This document shows, one piece after another, positions 24,901 to 36,900 of a DNA stretch of 64,000 bases (the stretch's first letter is position 1; each line of letters opens with the position of its first letter). Below the pieces are notes generated by a model. That model searched no databases and was not told the origin of the DNA. It worked only from the letters and a program-made list of their open reading frames with translations. A program made the position numbers and the translations under genes. Origin of the DNA: Nemopilema nomurai (Eukaryota > Cnidaria > Scyphozoa > Rhizostomeae > Rhizostomatidae); assembly GCA_003864495.1 (NCBI GenBank), contig ML133428.1, forward strand, positions 2,232,001 through 2,296,000, given 5' to 3'.

Positions 24901-27900
24901 AGCTTTGTAGGAGATGTTATGGCATGGCACAGTGTAATGAACAACCTATTGCATATGATATTGAACCATCTTACATTGTGTGTAGCAGGGAAAGCAGGAC
25001 ATGCATGATTCATAGATGTAACAAATGCCCAGGAAAGGAAGCCCTTAGATCTCATCTAGAAGCATCATTAACTAATAAAGATGATATATGTTTTCAACAA
25101 TGGCGAACAACAGACAGAACCAAGATGTTCACACAAACGATGCCTGTAGGCGAATTTGTTGAGCAGCTTCTTGAAACTATAGATGCCCTAACACCGCATT
25201 CATATATAGCTAAGTGCCAGGCAAATTACCTCAAAGCAAGAAAAAAGAAGATCACTGAAGAAACTGCAATAGTTCTAGATGACTTTGCAGAGAACTATAC
25301 TTTTGCCGTACAAGATGAAGTGCAATCATATCACTGGAGCAGACCATATTGCACATTACATCCAGTAGTTTTATACTACAAGCAAAGTGCAGAATTATTG
25401 AGCCGTTCCTTTTGTTTTTTGTCTGATGACCTAGAACATGACACAAACTTTGTCTTTGAGGTCCAGAGAAGGCTCACAAGTATCATTAATATTGAGCTTC
25501 CATCTATAACTAAAGTGGAGTATTTCTCTGATGGTTGTGCTGCACAATATAAAAATTACAAAAACATGATGAATTTGTGCAGTCACAAGGATGACTTTGG
25601 TTGGAATGCAACTTGGTCTTTCTTTGCAACCAGCCATGGGAAATCGCCATGTGATGGTATTGGGGGTACAGTAAAGAGACTCACATCACATGCAAGTTTA
25701 CAGAGACCATCTTCTGACCAAATCCTCAATGTGACTAAAATGCTTGAATTTTGTGAAAGAAATATTCAAAACATTCAAACATTGTTCATTTTAAAGGAGA
25801 GAATGGCGAATGTCAGAAAAGAATTAATGGACAGGTTTACTCTTGGTTGCACCACTCTGGAACTAGAAGTTATCACTACTTTGAGCCAGTGTCTACAAGT
25901 ACAATTGCCTTCAAATACACTGCTGAAGAGGATACTTTTTTAGGTACCTTTAACATATCTAGTGAAAAAGGCAAATTCCTTTCTATCACCTCCGTGAAGG
26001 GAAGTGACTTTGTTGCCTGTAGGTACGATAAGAAGTGGTGGATAGGAATGGTTCAGGAAGTTTGTATGGAAGAGAATGACTTCAAAATTAGTTTCTTACA
26101 CCCTCCAGGACCATGTTTAAGTTTTCACTGGCCCCAAAGAGAAGATGTTTGCTGGGTTTCAGAGCTGAACATTCTATCTAGCATTGGAGCTCCAATAACA
26201 AAGACTGAACGAACTTATGACATTACAAATGAAGATGTGCAAAATATAAATGAATTGCTAATAAAACCATAAAGTTAAACTGTTCAAATTATGCTATTTC
26301 TAATGCCGTTTCTGGATTTCTCAATATCAATTTGTATATGTCACAAATTTTCAAAATCACAGTGTACATAGAAATTGTTAAACTGTCCTTTGAATACGGA
26401 TTGTCTTTTGATGTGCAAAAATTAGGGCGGGCCACGCCCATATTTTATGATTATTTTAATTTGTCATAACTTTGCAATGGCTTAAGATATTGATCTCAAA
26501 TTTTGGGAAATTTCGTTTTTCAATGATACCAGCAGTTGATATCAAATTCAGTTAATTCTGAGATAGTAGGTTACAAATATATAAAAATGATGATTTCATA
26601 TGGAATGACTCAGCAGCCTCCTCGTAGCCTTCCCGTGCAAGGCTAGAACTTCCATTAGAGTAATATCCTCTTTCATTACTAAATTCATATTTTCTGCAAA
26701 AACGGACGGTAATTTTGTATTCCTAAACATTGGTAGCTTTTCTTCAATCGACCCATTATTTAGTGAAGCCAGTAAGAATTTATTCCAACTTTTCAAATTA
26801 ACTTCTACTGCAACTCGTCATAAACGCAAGACAACATTAAACACTAGGAACCCCACAAAACAATAAAACAAGAAAATTTAAACCCAAGTGCACCGATTTC
26901 TATTGGCAGACGAAACAGCTTCAGTCAAGATTTTTACAAAACTGGGTCCTAGAAAGAATTTGACCCCCGTAGTTGTCGTCTGAACGAGCGAGCCCTATAT
27001 TCTTGCTAAAGGCTCCCACGTTACTCGGCTCGATAGCCGCACCAAACTGGGTATGAACAAAATAAAACGAAACTTAAAACAGCTAATCTGATATTTTGTA
27101 TGAAATTTAAAGGTATAATCGATCATACAAAAGGCAAACATTATGCAAAAATGTACACAGGTCCGCGTTACTCTGAGAATCCTCCATGTCTGACCCGGGG
27201 GTGAAGGCCCGGCGCGTTTCTCCCACAACCGAGGTGTAACTTCTTGTTCATAAAAATCCCCGATCAAGGCTCGTCATATACGCAAGACAACATTAAACAC
27301 TAGGAGCCCCACAAAACAATAAAACAAGAAAATTTAAACCCAAGTGCACCGATTTCTATTGGCAGACGAAACAGCTTCAGTCAAGATTTTTACAAAACTG
27401 GGTCCTAGAAAGAATTTGACCCCCGTAGTTGTCGTCTGAACGAGCGAGCCCTATATTCTTGCTAAAGGCTCCCACGTTACTCGGCTCGATAGCCGCACCA
27501 AACTGGGTATGAACAAAATAAAACGAAACTTAAACAGCTAAACTGATATTTTGTATGAAATTTAAAGGTATAATCGATCATACAAAAGGCAAACATTATG
27601 CAAAAATGTACACAGGTCCGCGTTACTCTGAGAATCCTCCATGTCTGACCCGGGGGTGAAGGCCCGGCGCGTTTCTCCCACAACCGAGGTGTAACTTCTT
27701 GTTCATAAAAATCCCCGATCAAGGCTCGTCATATACGCAAGACAACATTAAACACTAGGAGCCCCACAAAACAATAAAACAAGAAAATTTAAACCCAAGT
27801 GCACCGATTTCTATTGGCAGACGAAACAGCTTCAGTCAAGATTTTTACAAAACTGGGTCCTAGAAAGAATTTGACCCCCGTAGTTGTCGTCTGAACGAGC

Positions 27901-30900
27901 GAGCCCTATATTCTTGCTAAAGGCTCCCACGTTACTCGGCTCGATAGCCGCACCAAACTGGGTACGAACAAAATAAAACGAAACTTAGACAGCTAAACTG
28001 ATATTTTGTATGAAATTTAAAGGTATAATCGATCATACAAAAGGCAAACATTATGCAAAAATGTACACAGGTCCGCGTTACTCTGAGAATCCTCCATGTC
28101 TGACCCGGGGGTGATTGCAACTTCTAACTTCTATTTCTAACTTTTAGATTAACAGCTAACAACTTTTTAGCTTAATAGCTAAAATTGTAATTCGCTGTAG
28201 TACTGTTAGTAGTTAAGGGCCATCTCGGCCTAGATACTTGAATTGCAAAAAAAAGATTTTTTAAAAAGTCACCAATCAAGGCTCGTCATAAACAACGCAA
28301 CATTTTAGTTACACGTGTTCGTTTTCATTACATTGGTCGAGACTGGTTTGAATTTTTTTGAATCATTTTGTTTTGATGTAAAGAAATTGGAGGAATGAAA
28401 CTGGCTATATTTTGTTATTGCTAGCGGTGAGCTACACGAATGTCTTTCGTGTACGGCTGTTACAACATGGCCGCTTGCTGAATGTATGGCTGAATGTCTG
28501 GCCGAGAAGCCGCTGTGTCTTGAAATAACTTCTATCTATCATCGCGACAACAACGCATCGAAACGGCTTTGGCGGCACTTCAGAACTTAATTTTGATTGA
28601 CAATCCCTATACTGGGGCTCGACCGTATACTGGGGCGCCCTATACTGGGGGAAACGTTACCAACGTTGCTCCATGATGTTGCAGTGACTTGCTGCCCAGG
28701 CGACTAAATCTGTTTTTACTTTCGCATAGTCAGTTTTTCTGTTACTTTCGTTATCGTCCTCCTCATACGAAGAATAGGGCACAAATAGGTCTGACCGCCT
28801 GTCAAAAGTTGCTGTCCAATTGAAAATGCCATCGTAAGGTATATAAATACTTGAATCTTTCCTGGGGTTCTCATGAGCAAAAAATATCCATATTTGCCTT
28901 TGTGGTACAGTTTTTCGCAACGATTTCAAGGTTTTTCCACTGTAAAAGCTCGATCTGTGTTTTTCCAGATCTCTTCCGTGAAACACGACAGCATCTGCGT
29001 CCTGGATTAAAGCCCTGTCGTACGTGACAATACAATTTTTAGGCCCCGCACAAGTGTTAAAATGGTTGTATATCTGTTGACCTTTCATCGTCCACCAGAA
29101 CCTTCCCTTGAACCAGCTTGTGTATAGGAGTATAATTTTAGTATCATTTCTGAGCGCTTTTCTCCAGTCGAGGTACCACGGCTCCGTCTCTTCGCTATAA
29201 CTTGCATATGGATCCGGTTCAACCGCCCGTTTATAAAACCTGACTGCGAACACGAAAGCAAATGTTATCGATCCAGCAAAAACTACCTTTAATTTGTGTT
29301 TCCGGGCTTTATTCAGAAAAGCCACCATAGTTGAGCACAAATTGGCACCTTCGCGCTGTGACAGCAAAGGCCGCGGTTGAGTTTGCGCAAGCTCACTGAA
29401 AACATACAGTAGGCATCCTGTCGCTGTGTAGGAAGAATGCCATTACTCTGTTGATGCTTTATCGGCAGTTCCATAGCATCTGCTACGCCCACTGAACACA
29501 GGGCTATCCAAATGTTATTCTAGGCATACGCATTATCAGTAGAAGCTGTTCTAGTTAACGTTTCTAGAAGCTTTTCCCTGTGCGTAGAATCACAAATTTC
29601 CAGTCAAACACGATTTCCCTAATAGATTCCACACTACAATACCACAATACACATTAATTGTTGGTCATTTCCTTTTTACTTTATGATTTTATGCTTATTT
29701 TGGTTTTTTCTCCTTCCACTTACACATGTTTTTTTTTAAGTTCCTTGCGTATCTATTATTCTTCTTATACAGGTGTTTTTTGTGTTTCACATGTTATTTG
29801 CAACCCCCGTAAGACTTGCACTGCTGCATAATTTAGCAACACCTTCTCCTGTGCTTTCTTCTAACTCTCCCACTGACTAACACTTTTAACAATAACTATT
29901 GTAATAGGCAATTTTCTTTAACCTCCTCATTGTATTGACCTTATTGTACCAACTCTATTTTATTTGTTCTATTGTATTAATTCTAATACGTGAAATAAGG
30001 GGCACTTAGGCAAGTGTGCAGAAGGCGCATCCTTCTAGGGGGGTCCGGAAAATTTTGCATATAGAAGCAGTTACTTTGGCTCTCTTAACCCCTTTTGGAC
30101 TATAAAAGATATAAAAGGGGCAGGTATAATATTTGGCGAAAAAGTTTGGGGGCACGTGCTCCTATGCCACTGCACGCCTCCAAAAGTTCTTGAAGTTTTT
30201 CTTGGTAAAAGAATTAAACTTTCTTTGGATAAATGATTAAAAATCTCATTAAACCTCATTATGGTCACCCTTTCTTCTTTCCCCAACGGTTGTTAAAAGA
30301 GTTTTAGCAACACAACTCCCCTTCCAAAGTTTTCCTAAACATCAATGTTTCTCTGAGTATCCTCAAATTTTCTATTCTGGGCGGTATAGCAATATGTTAA
30401 ATTTTAGTCTAGGAAATTCACTTTTAGCTATTCTAGAGGACTAAATTTCAAAATTTGTTGCATTATTACTATTTATTACTATTTTACCGCACTCCCCAAC
30501 CCCCTGCACCAATATAAAAAATTATCTCTCTGGTGAGAATTGGTCCTGTTATGCTTATTTTCTCGGCCCTTTTCTAGGAGCCACAACGCCCCTGGAATGC
30601 ATACAGAACTGGTCGTTATTATTTGTATCTCTGTCTGGCCTAATTAGCTAAAGCAATAGAGCAACTTTTTTGAAATAGTCATACTCCAATGTCTTTAGCC
30701 CTGTTGACACGACGCAAACTAACCTTGGGCGAACCTGGGTTACACTTAACCAAGGATCAACCTGCGTTTATTCGCACGAGAGGATTCTCTGTGTCTGGAC
30801 ACAAAATTAGGGCGAACCTGGGTTAGTTATATTCATGTGTGCTTTGTGAGATAACAGAATAAGAAAATGGCGGATGACATGAGCATGCTGATATTTACCC

Positions 30901-33900
30901 TGGGTACCAGACCCACTATGTATCACTATTCCTTGATACTTTTCCTTGATACATAGTGGGTCTAGTACCCAGGGTAGCTGATATTTTGCCGGCATATTTC
31001 ATTTTGAAATGTATAATTTTGACGTGGCATATTTTTTATGAAGAGCCGATCATCGGCACGAAAATGGCTGAAGAAGAAAGCCGCTAGAAGGAGCCTCTGC
31101 ACAAATCGCCAACAATCGGCTTTAATGGAGAATAGCTGTCCAATTGCTGCTAAATTTTCTCATCAGCCTAAATGTCTATCAATAAAATACTTGTTCTTCC
31201 TCAAAAGTTGTTCCTTGGTATGTTCTTTCTCGATTAGTGATAAATTTCTATTTATTGGTTAATACGCAGCTCGAACATAACTTGTTTGTGTACCAGACCT
31301 AATGGCGGGCTAAAAGTATGCGCATGCGTATAATCGAAACTAAACTAGGTTTGCCACAACCAACCCAAGCTCGACCCAGGGAGAGCCCATCTCCTGGAGT
31401 GGGGTTTTTTAACCTGGTTTAGCCCCCGGTTAGTTCGCATCGATTAAAATAAAAACACGACAGCGTCCTTAAAATGAGGTTGTGGCATCACTTCACCAAC
31501 GGCATTTACCCTCTCGGATAGCCGCCTTCAAATTGTGAACTTCGTTATGGAAAATGCAATGCTTAACCTAAAGGAAACATAGCTAGCTAGTTTTTCGCAC
31601 TATTTATAGAACATAGAAACTAAATGGAGCTGTGTGGCTTAATTGCAGAGCCAGCAAAGCAATGACTTTGCGGGCAGCTGGCCGACACTGATAGAAGTCC
31701 TTGCATGTTCTGATAGAAGCCCCCCGTGGCACATTACAAACAAAGGTCAGCACACTGCTTCCCACCAGTACACTTTTCGATTCTAAAGACACCTCAGAGC
31801 ATTTGCTATTAAAGAAAACTTTAAACATGACCTTGCGTACCACAATTGTTGTTGCTGTTGCTTCGTTTGTGTTGCTGTTGTAGTATGTCACCAACTTATC
31901 TGGAACAGCCTTAACTCTTATAAGGGCACATGCCAAAATTCATGACGGAGAAGGGGGTCGGAAGATGTTTCATTGATGTCGGTTTGAACTTTGATTTTCA
32001 TGACCACGCTCGTGAAGAAGTGATAACAAAAGAACAGACTTGCTTGGAAGAAAAAACGCAACGACTTAAAAGTTCAGCAAAATTTGTATCGATTGTTTCG
32101 GCAGGGAAAAAGGAATACACCACGAAAATGGTTGAAGAGAAAAACTTTGCATTTCAATTGGCCTTAAATGGCTCTATATTTTAGGATTTGAGCTGTTCCA
32201 AAGAAATATTGCCTTCACTCTACCAGTTAGTGATGTAGTTTATGAGCACTTAATGAAAATGAAAAATCGAGTTCATTAGCAAAAAGGAGAACAGGAGAGC
32301 TCCAGATGAAATTTTGCAAGGCAGTAAAAACTGACAGTGATACTGCGATTATAGTGATCATTGTGATGAAAGTGATTACTGTGATGAAACTGTGATCATT
32401 GTGATGAAAGTGATTACTGCGACCATAGTGATTACTGCAACCATAGTGATTACTCGATTATAGTGATCACTGCGATTATAGTGATCACTGCGTTTATAGT
32501 GTTTACTGCAGTGAGAGTGATCACTGTGGTGATTGTCATTTCTACGATGATTTTGATTACTGCAATGGCAATAATTACTGCGAACTTGATGATAGTGACA
32601 GTGAAAATCAACTGATCTGAAATCACCCGATGCACTGATGCTGATAGAATTGTAGATGCTTAGTCTTCAACATTTAATTATAACTTTTCATTCTGATTTC
32701 GTTCCTTTGTTTTTACAGTCAATCTTGATGACGACTTTATGGACGATTTTAGCGATGATGACATGGACGATAATTATGAGCTAGAGATACTTGGAGATGG
32801 TGCGTATTCCAGCTCATGGTCTACCTATCTGATACTTTGACCGAATATTCAGAATAAACTTGTATTATTATTAAATACATGCTTTTTCCCTTTATATGCC
32901 ATTTATTGAATTGATATCTTATGACCACTTTCTTATGTTGTGGTTGAAGTTATCAAAAATGTCTCCTGCAGCGATTCTATATCTCTACATCGCCTGAAGA
33001 GAGTTGACCTAAATTTGTTTCGGTAAGCCATGTCGCTGCTAACGAAGCCATAATCATACTCTGTTGCTTTTAAATGCCTTTCTCTGTTGTGTTTGATACT
33101 ACAAGTGATTTGTGGCTGTATATTTGGAAATATAATGTCTGTAATAATTACATGAAACACCTAAGCTCATTTGCATTTCCCAATGTGTGAATGTGTATTG
33201 TAGAGGCCGATGAGAACGAGGCTGGCAGCAATCCTGGTGCAATGAGTATGGCACAAATCGTCGAGCAGTATATGCAGAATCTTATCACGTGTGTGAACCG
33301 TGACTTCATAGATCAGGTACCTTGGATTATTTATTGAAAATGTTGAAAACTTCATCGAGTGGCTCGTCTTGACAGCGTAACAAGAACTTTTTCAGATCTA
33401 CCAGGTATCAGTCGAATAATTCATGGCTGGGTTTATTTTCATGGATCGCGTATTTCAGCTTTTTTTCGTCACTGTATTCTTTCACCCAATCTGGATAGCC
33501 TAAAGGCAATGCCCTGAGCTAGCTCCCCTCTTCCTCCTCCCCTCTACCTCCTCCCCTCTACCTCCTCCCCTCTTCCTCCTCCCCTCTTCCTCCTCCCCTC
33601 TACCTCCTCCCCTCTACCTCCTCCCCTCTTCCTCCTCCATTCAAGATAGCCTTCTGTTGAATGTTGACTGTTGACAATCCTGGTTTTAGGCTGCAGAAAC
33701 ATTTATCATGAAAATGAACAGAAAAGACAACAGAAAAAAGCTCATTCGAACCTTGTTCAGAGTTAGCCGGACAAGGTATTTGCTGCCAAAATTCTGCAAC
33801 ACTCAGAAGTGCCAATTGTTTTGCCTTGAAGTATTATTATTCATTATTTGATGCAGCCCATTTTTATTTTGTGATTAAAGTTGGACATTAGCGTACTAAA

Positions 33901-36900
33901 CATATGTATGTAGATCGTCTTCATCTCGCATTCCCAGCGTTTGCTAGGCAAAATAGACTATTGCTCTACTATGCTCAGTCATTAATGGGTAACGATGATG
34001 ATATTAAGCAATTAATCTAAACGCAAAGTGTGCAGGCGACTGATCATGACACAACTCGTCATACAGATAAGAGATTTGCACAAACGTTAGACATCCACTT
34101 TTTGTATCTTCTACTCTGAATGCCAAAGAATTCTGTGAGTGGCTAATCAATGCGATAAAACTTATTTCATTCTAATGAAATGCCAGTAATCATACATGCG
34201 CATTTTTAACAACTATTCATTTGCAGGCTAGATCTACTTCCATTTTATGGCCGATTGGTGGCAACCTTGGCACCTTGTTTGCCTGATGTTTCCCAAGATT
34301 TAATTTTCCTCCTAAAGGGAGACTTCCGTTTTCATGTGAGTAGTCTGGTACCTAAGAGTTTTCTACATCACTACGTCACTTCCGGTATTAGAATGATTTG
34401 AGGATCATTGAACTGATTGAAAAAGAGGCAAAGCGTAACATTTTTAGACGAATAGCCTCTTAGCTTGTTGTATAGTTTTAAAGGAACCTATCATTACAAA
34501 TGAACATTTCCATCTATTTTCATTTGTGAAGCCTACGCAAGCATTCTAATGAATGGCTAATTGTAATAGTTTTTAAGTAGTAGTAATAGTTGGCTAATAG
34601 TAATTCGAAAAAAGTTTGAAATACTATGATTCATGTTGAGAAGACTGGTTTGGCTTCATGTATTTTTTAAAAAGCCTAGTTATTTAAACGTGCAGTTTGA
34701 AACAGATATGCAGTTGTGATAAGTTGTATACTCTCTTGAAGGAAGAAGCATGCTTAGGTTAATGAGCTAGAATAATATTTAGAATGTCGAGGTAAAAATA
34801 AAAGGATTGACATCGTTGCAAGGTATTACAGTTTGTAGTTTTTCCTTTAAAAAAGGTGCTCTAAAGCCCAGACAATTCTCTTTTCAGCTAAGAAAGAAGC
34901 ATCAGATTAATCTTGAATCAAAAGTGAAAACAGTGAGATTTATTGGTAAGTATTCTACCAGCTTAATTTCATTTTTCTTTTTCTTTTTGATTGCTTTCAA
35001 AGCAGATGAAAGTATTACCACATGGATTTGCTTTGAAGTTATTTGGTCTTACACATTGAATTGAAGTCCTGTTTCAAACACCTTCACAACTTTTCGAAGC
35101 AAAGATAGCTACCCCTTACTAATGTCTACTCATTAATCCAATGTTAGTATATGAATTGCTTTGATACTACTGCTCATTCCTGGTGGATATTCTTTGGGAA
35201 AAGACACACATTCTTTTGATTCACAGGTGAATTGACCAAGTTCGACATTTGTCCCAAGGCGGAGGCACTTCACTGTCTAAAGGTGTGTTCCTTAGGGTTC
35301 CTTATGCTTCTATGAGTTGTCATATGAGATATCATAGTTATACAACCAAAGTAGTGCATCCGCTAGTGATGTTTTGAGGGGGATAAACGCTCAAATCTGA
35401 GAGAGGAGCTTGCACTAGAGATTAATCGTTTGTCGTGTGTTCTGTGTCATGCCACATGTGCCATGTGTACCAGAATAGTATGCACTTGAGGTATATTGAA
35501 GTTGCTACCCTGAGTTTCACCTCAGTCATCAGTCGGATCTGCGGTGAAATATGTCTGTAGTAGATATATTTGCCAAAGAAAGTACAAGTTGGCAAGTTCT
35601 TAATTCAATGAAAATTTCCACCACCGTGTCTCTTTCTAGAATAAATTTTCTCTTTAAGGTAGCATTTTTGTCACCTGTTTTTGCTAGTAAAGCGATTCGC
35701 GCGTATTAACGGATGTACATCTGTCTTAAAAACGGAACACTAAGTTAAGCAGAGTCACTCAAAAGAATAATGAGATACAACTGAGATTTAGAAGATCTAA
35801 GAAATACTTTTCCTTTTTTCAGATGCTATTGGAAGATTTCACACATCACAATATTGAGATGGCTTGTCATCTACTAGAAACATGTGGTCGATTTCTGTAC
35901 CGGTCTCCAGAATCTCACCCTAGGATGGTCAAACTCTTGGTAATGTGTATTTGCAAACACTTGTTTCATTCAATTAATCGATTAAACGTCTCATTTATCA
36001 TTATAATTAGTTCAAAGGTGCATGTATTTGCTTTCGTATCATTTAAAATTTTTGAACGTCTTCAACTTTTTCCTTTTAAAAATATTATTTTTAATTCTAC
36101 GTTCCTTTATTCTAACGATAAAAGGAAGAAAAACCGATTTCTCAATCATTTTAATCAGTTTTGTGTAATTTAATTCCTTTTGAATCCATTGGTAACACAG
36201 GAACAAATGATACGAAAGAAAACAGTACAAGCTGTCGATTCAAGGCTTTCTACAATGATTGAGAATGCATACTACTATTGCAATCCACCAGAGAGACAAA
36301 AGGTTTGGCTTTTCATGCAGCTCCATCTATCACAAGTGCATACTTTTATTCCACGAATGTAAAATTCTCTAGCTATTTTATGTGTCGTCAGAAAATGAAA
36401 TCCTTCTCTGATAGCTCCTGATATCAACTTGATACAAAATATATGCTTTTGTAACACATGTTTAACCTTGTTAATCTTTATTTAAATCAAGTAAAAAATA
36501 TTTGAGAAGGCTTTGCAATGGGTATAAAACTACTTTTAATTGATAACTGAGGAACGATTAGTTTTCCATAGTAGGAAAGAAAAACAATGTGTGCCCAATG
36601 TTGTCTAAGTAGAACGTACCAAGCTTAAGGTAGCTCACTATATTAGGCTTAAGGAGACATTGCATAATTCTTTGGGTTTGTTTGTAGGTTCAAGCGAAAG
36701 AGAGGCCGCCCATGCAAGAGTATATACGAAAGCTACTGTATAAGGATCTCTCAAAGACAACAATAGAGAAGGTTCTTAGGCAAATGCGCAAGTTGTCGTG
36801 GGATGAGCCGGGGGTAAGTCAGCTGGGTGTCACCTTTTGTCCTTGTATGTAGAAGCGATTGGTATATAGCTAGTTTTGGACATATTTTACACTCCTGCAT

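Larger units (their letters stand above)
22043..28671. mobile_element. 6.6 kb DNA transposon with >2 kb TIRs and 8-bp TSD
   Basis: The arms at 22043-24200 and about 26110-28671 are inverted copies of each other. The outermost 17 bases match only partly (CAACCATATTGGTAACG against GAGCAACGTTGGTAACG), and then the match is near perfect. Just inside each end are three CCCAGTATA motifs (22064-22110, mirrored at 28604-28650). The arms contain 455-bp direct repeats, two on the left and three on the right. The centre carries a transposase-like ORF. The 8-bp duplication CATGATGT is compatible with hAT, P or Zisupton/KDZ-type elements. The near identity of the arms suggests recent insertion or gene conversion. 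Confidence 0.92.
21645..29328 (-). pseudogene. Alpha-1,3-fucosyltransferase (GT10) copy 3, split by a 6.6 kb transposon
   Basis: The minus-strand 5' part runs from the ATG at 29328 to 28672. It encodes a signal anchor (VVFAGSITFAFVFAVRF), the stem, and a GT10 N-lobe with VVFHGRDLE, FFAHENPRKD, GIFNWTATFDR and KTDLVAWAASHCNIM. The 3' part runs from 22042 to 21645: RDRYIIELQRH, FYLAFENDFCHDYVTEKYWE and VVPVVMGANY. Between them lies a transposon. Removing it together with one 8-bp duplication joins SHCNIM to RDRYIIEL, which aligns without a gap to SNCGLLREKYALEL in copies 1 and 2. The 3' part ends after EEYNKYF with an unrelated short tail. It therefore lacks about 60 C-terminal residues present in the other copies. 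The gene is diverged from copies 1 and 2 and inverted relative to them. Confidence 0.9.
9914..32718 (+). other. UPF2 intron 16, about 22.8 kb, hosting nested genes and transposons
   Basis: The donor GTGAGT at 9914 follows exon 16, and the acceptor TTTTTACAG ends at 32718; joining them keeps the UPF2 frame. The other UPF2 introns in the window run from about 0.2 to 3.4 kb, so this one is far larger. Its contents are three fucosyltransferase copies, a 6.6 kb TIR transposon, a BEL/Pao fragment and several miniature elements. A small internal UPF2 exon cannot be excluded, because the acidic linker here is poorly conserved. Confidence 0.85.

Noticed and set aside
22592..28120. Repeated 62-90 codon ORFs (SPPGQTWRILRVTRTCVHF type)
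   Set aside because: They coincide with the 455-bp repeats in the transposon arms. Identity at the DNA level is sufficient explanation, and no coding constraint is visible.
32450..32635. Ile/Val/Thr-rich minus-strand ORF
   Set aside because: A direct translation of the degenerate GTGAT minisatellite.
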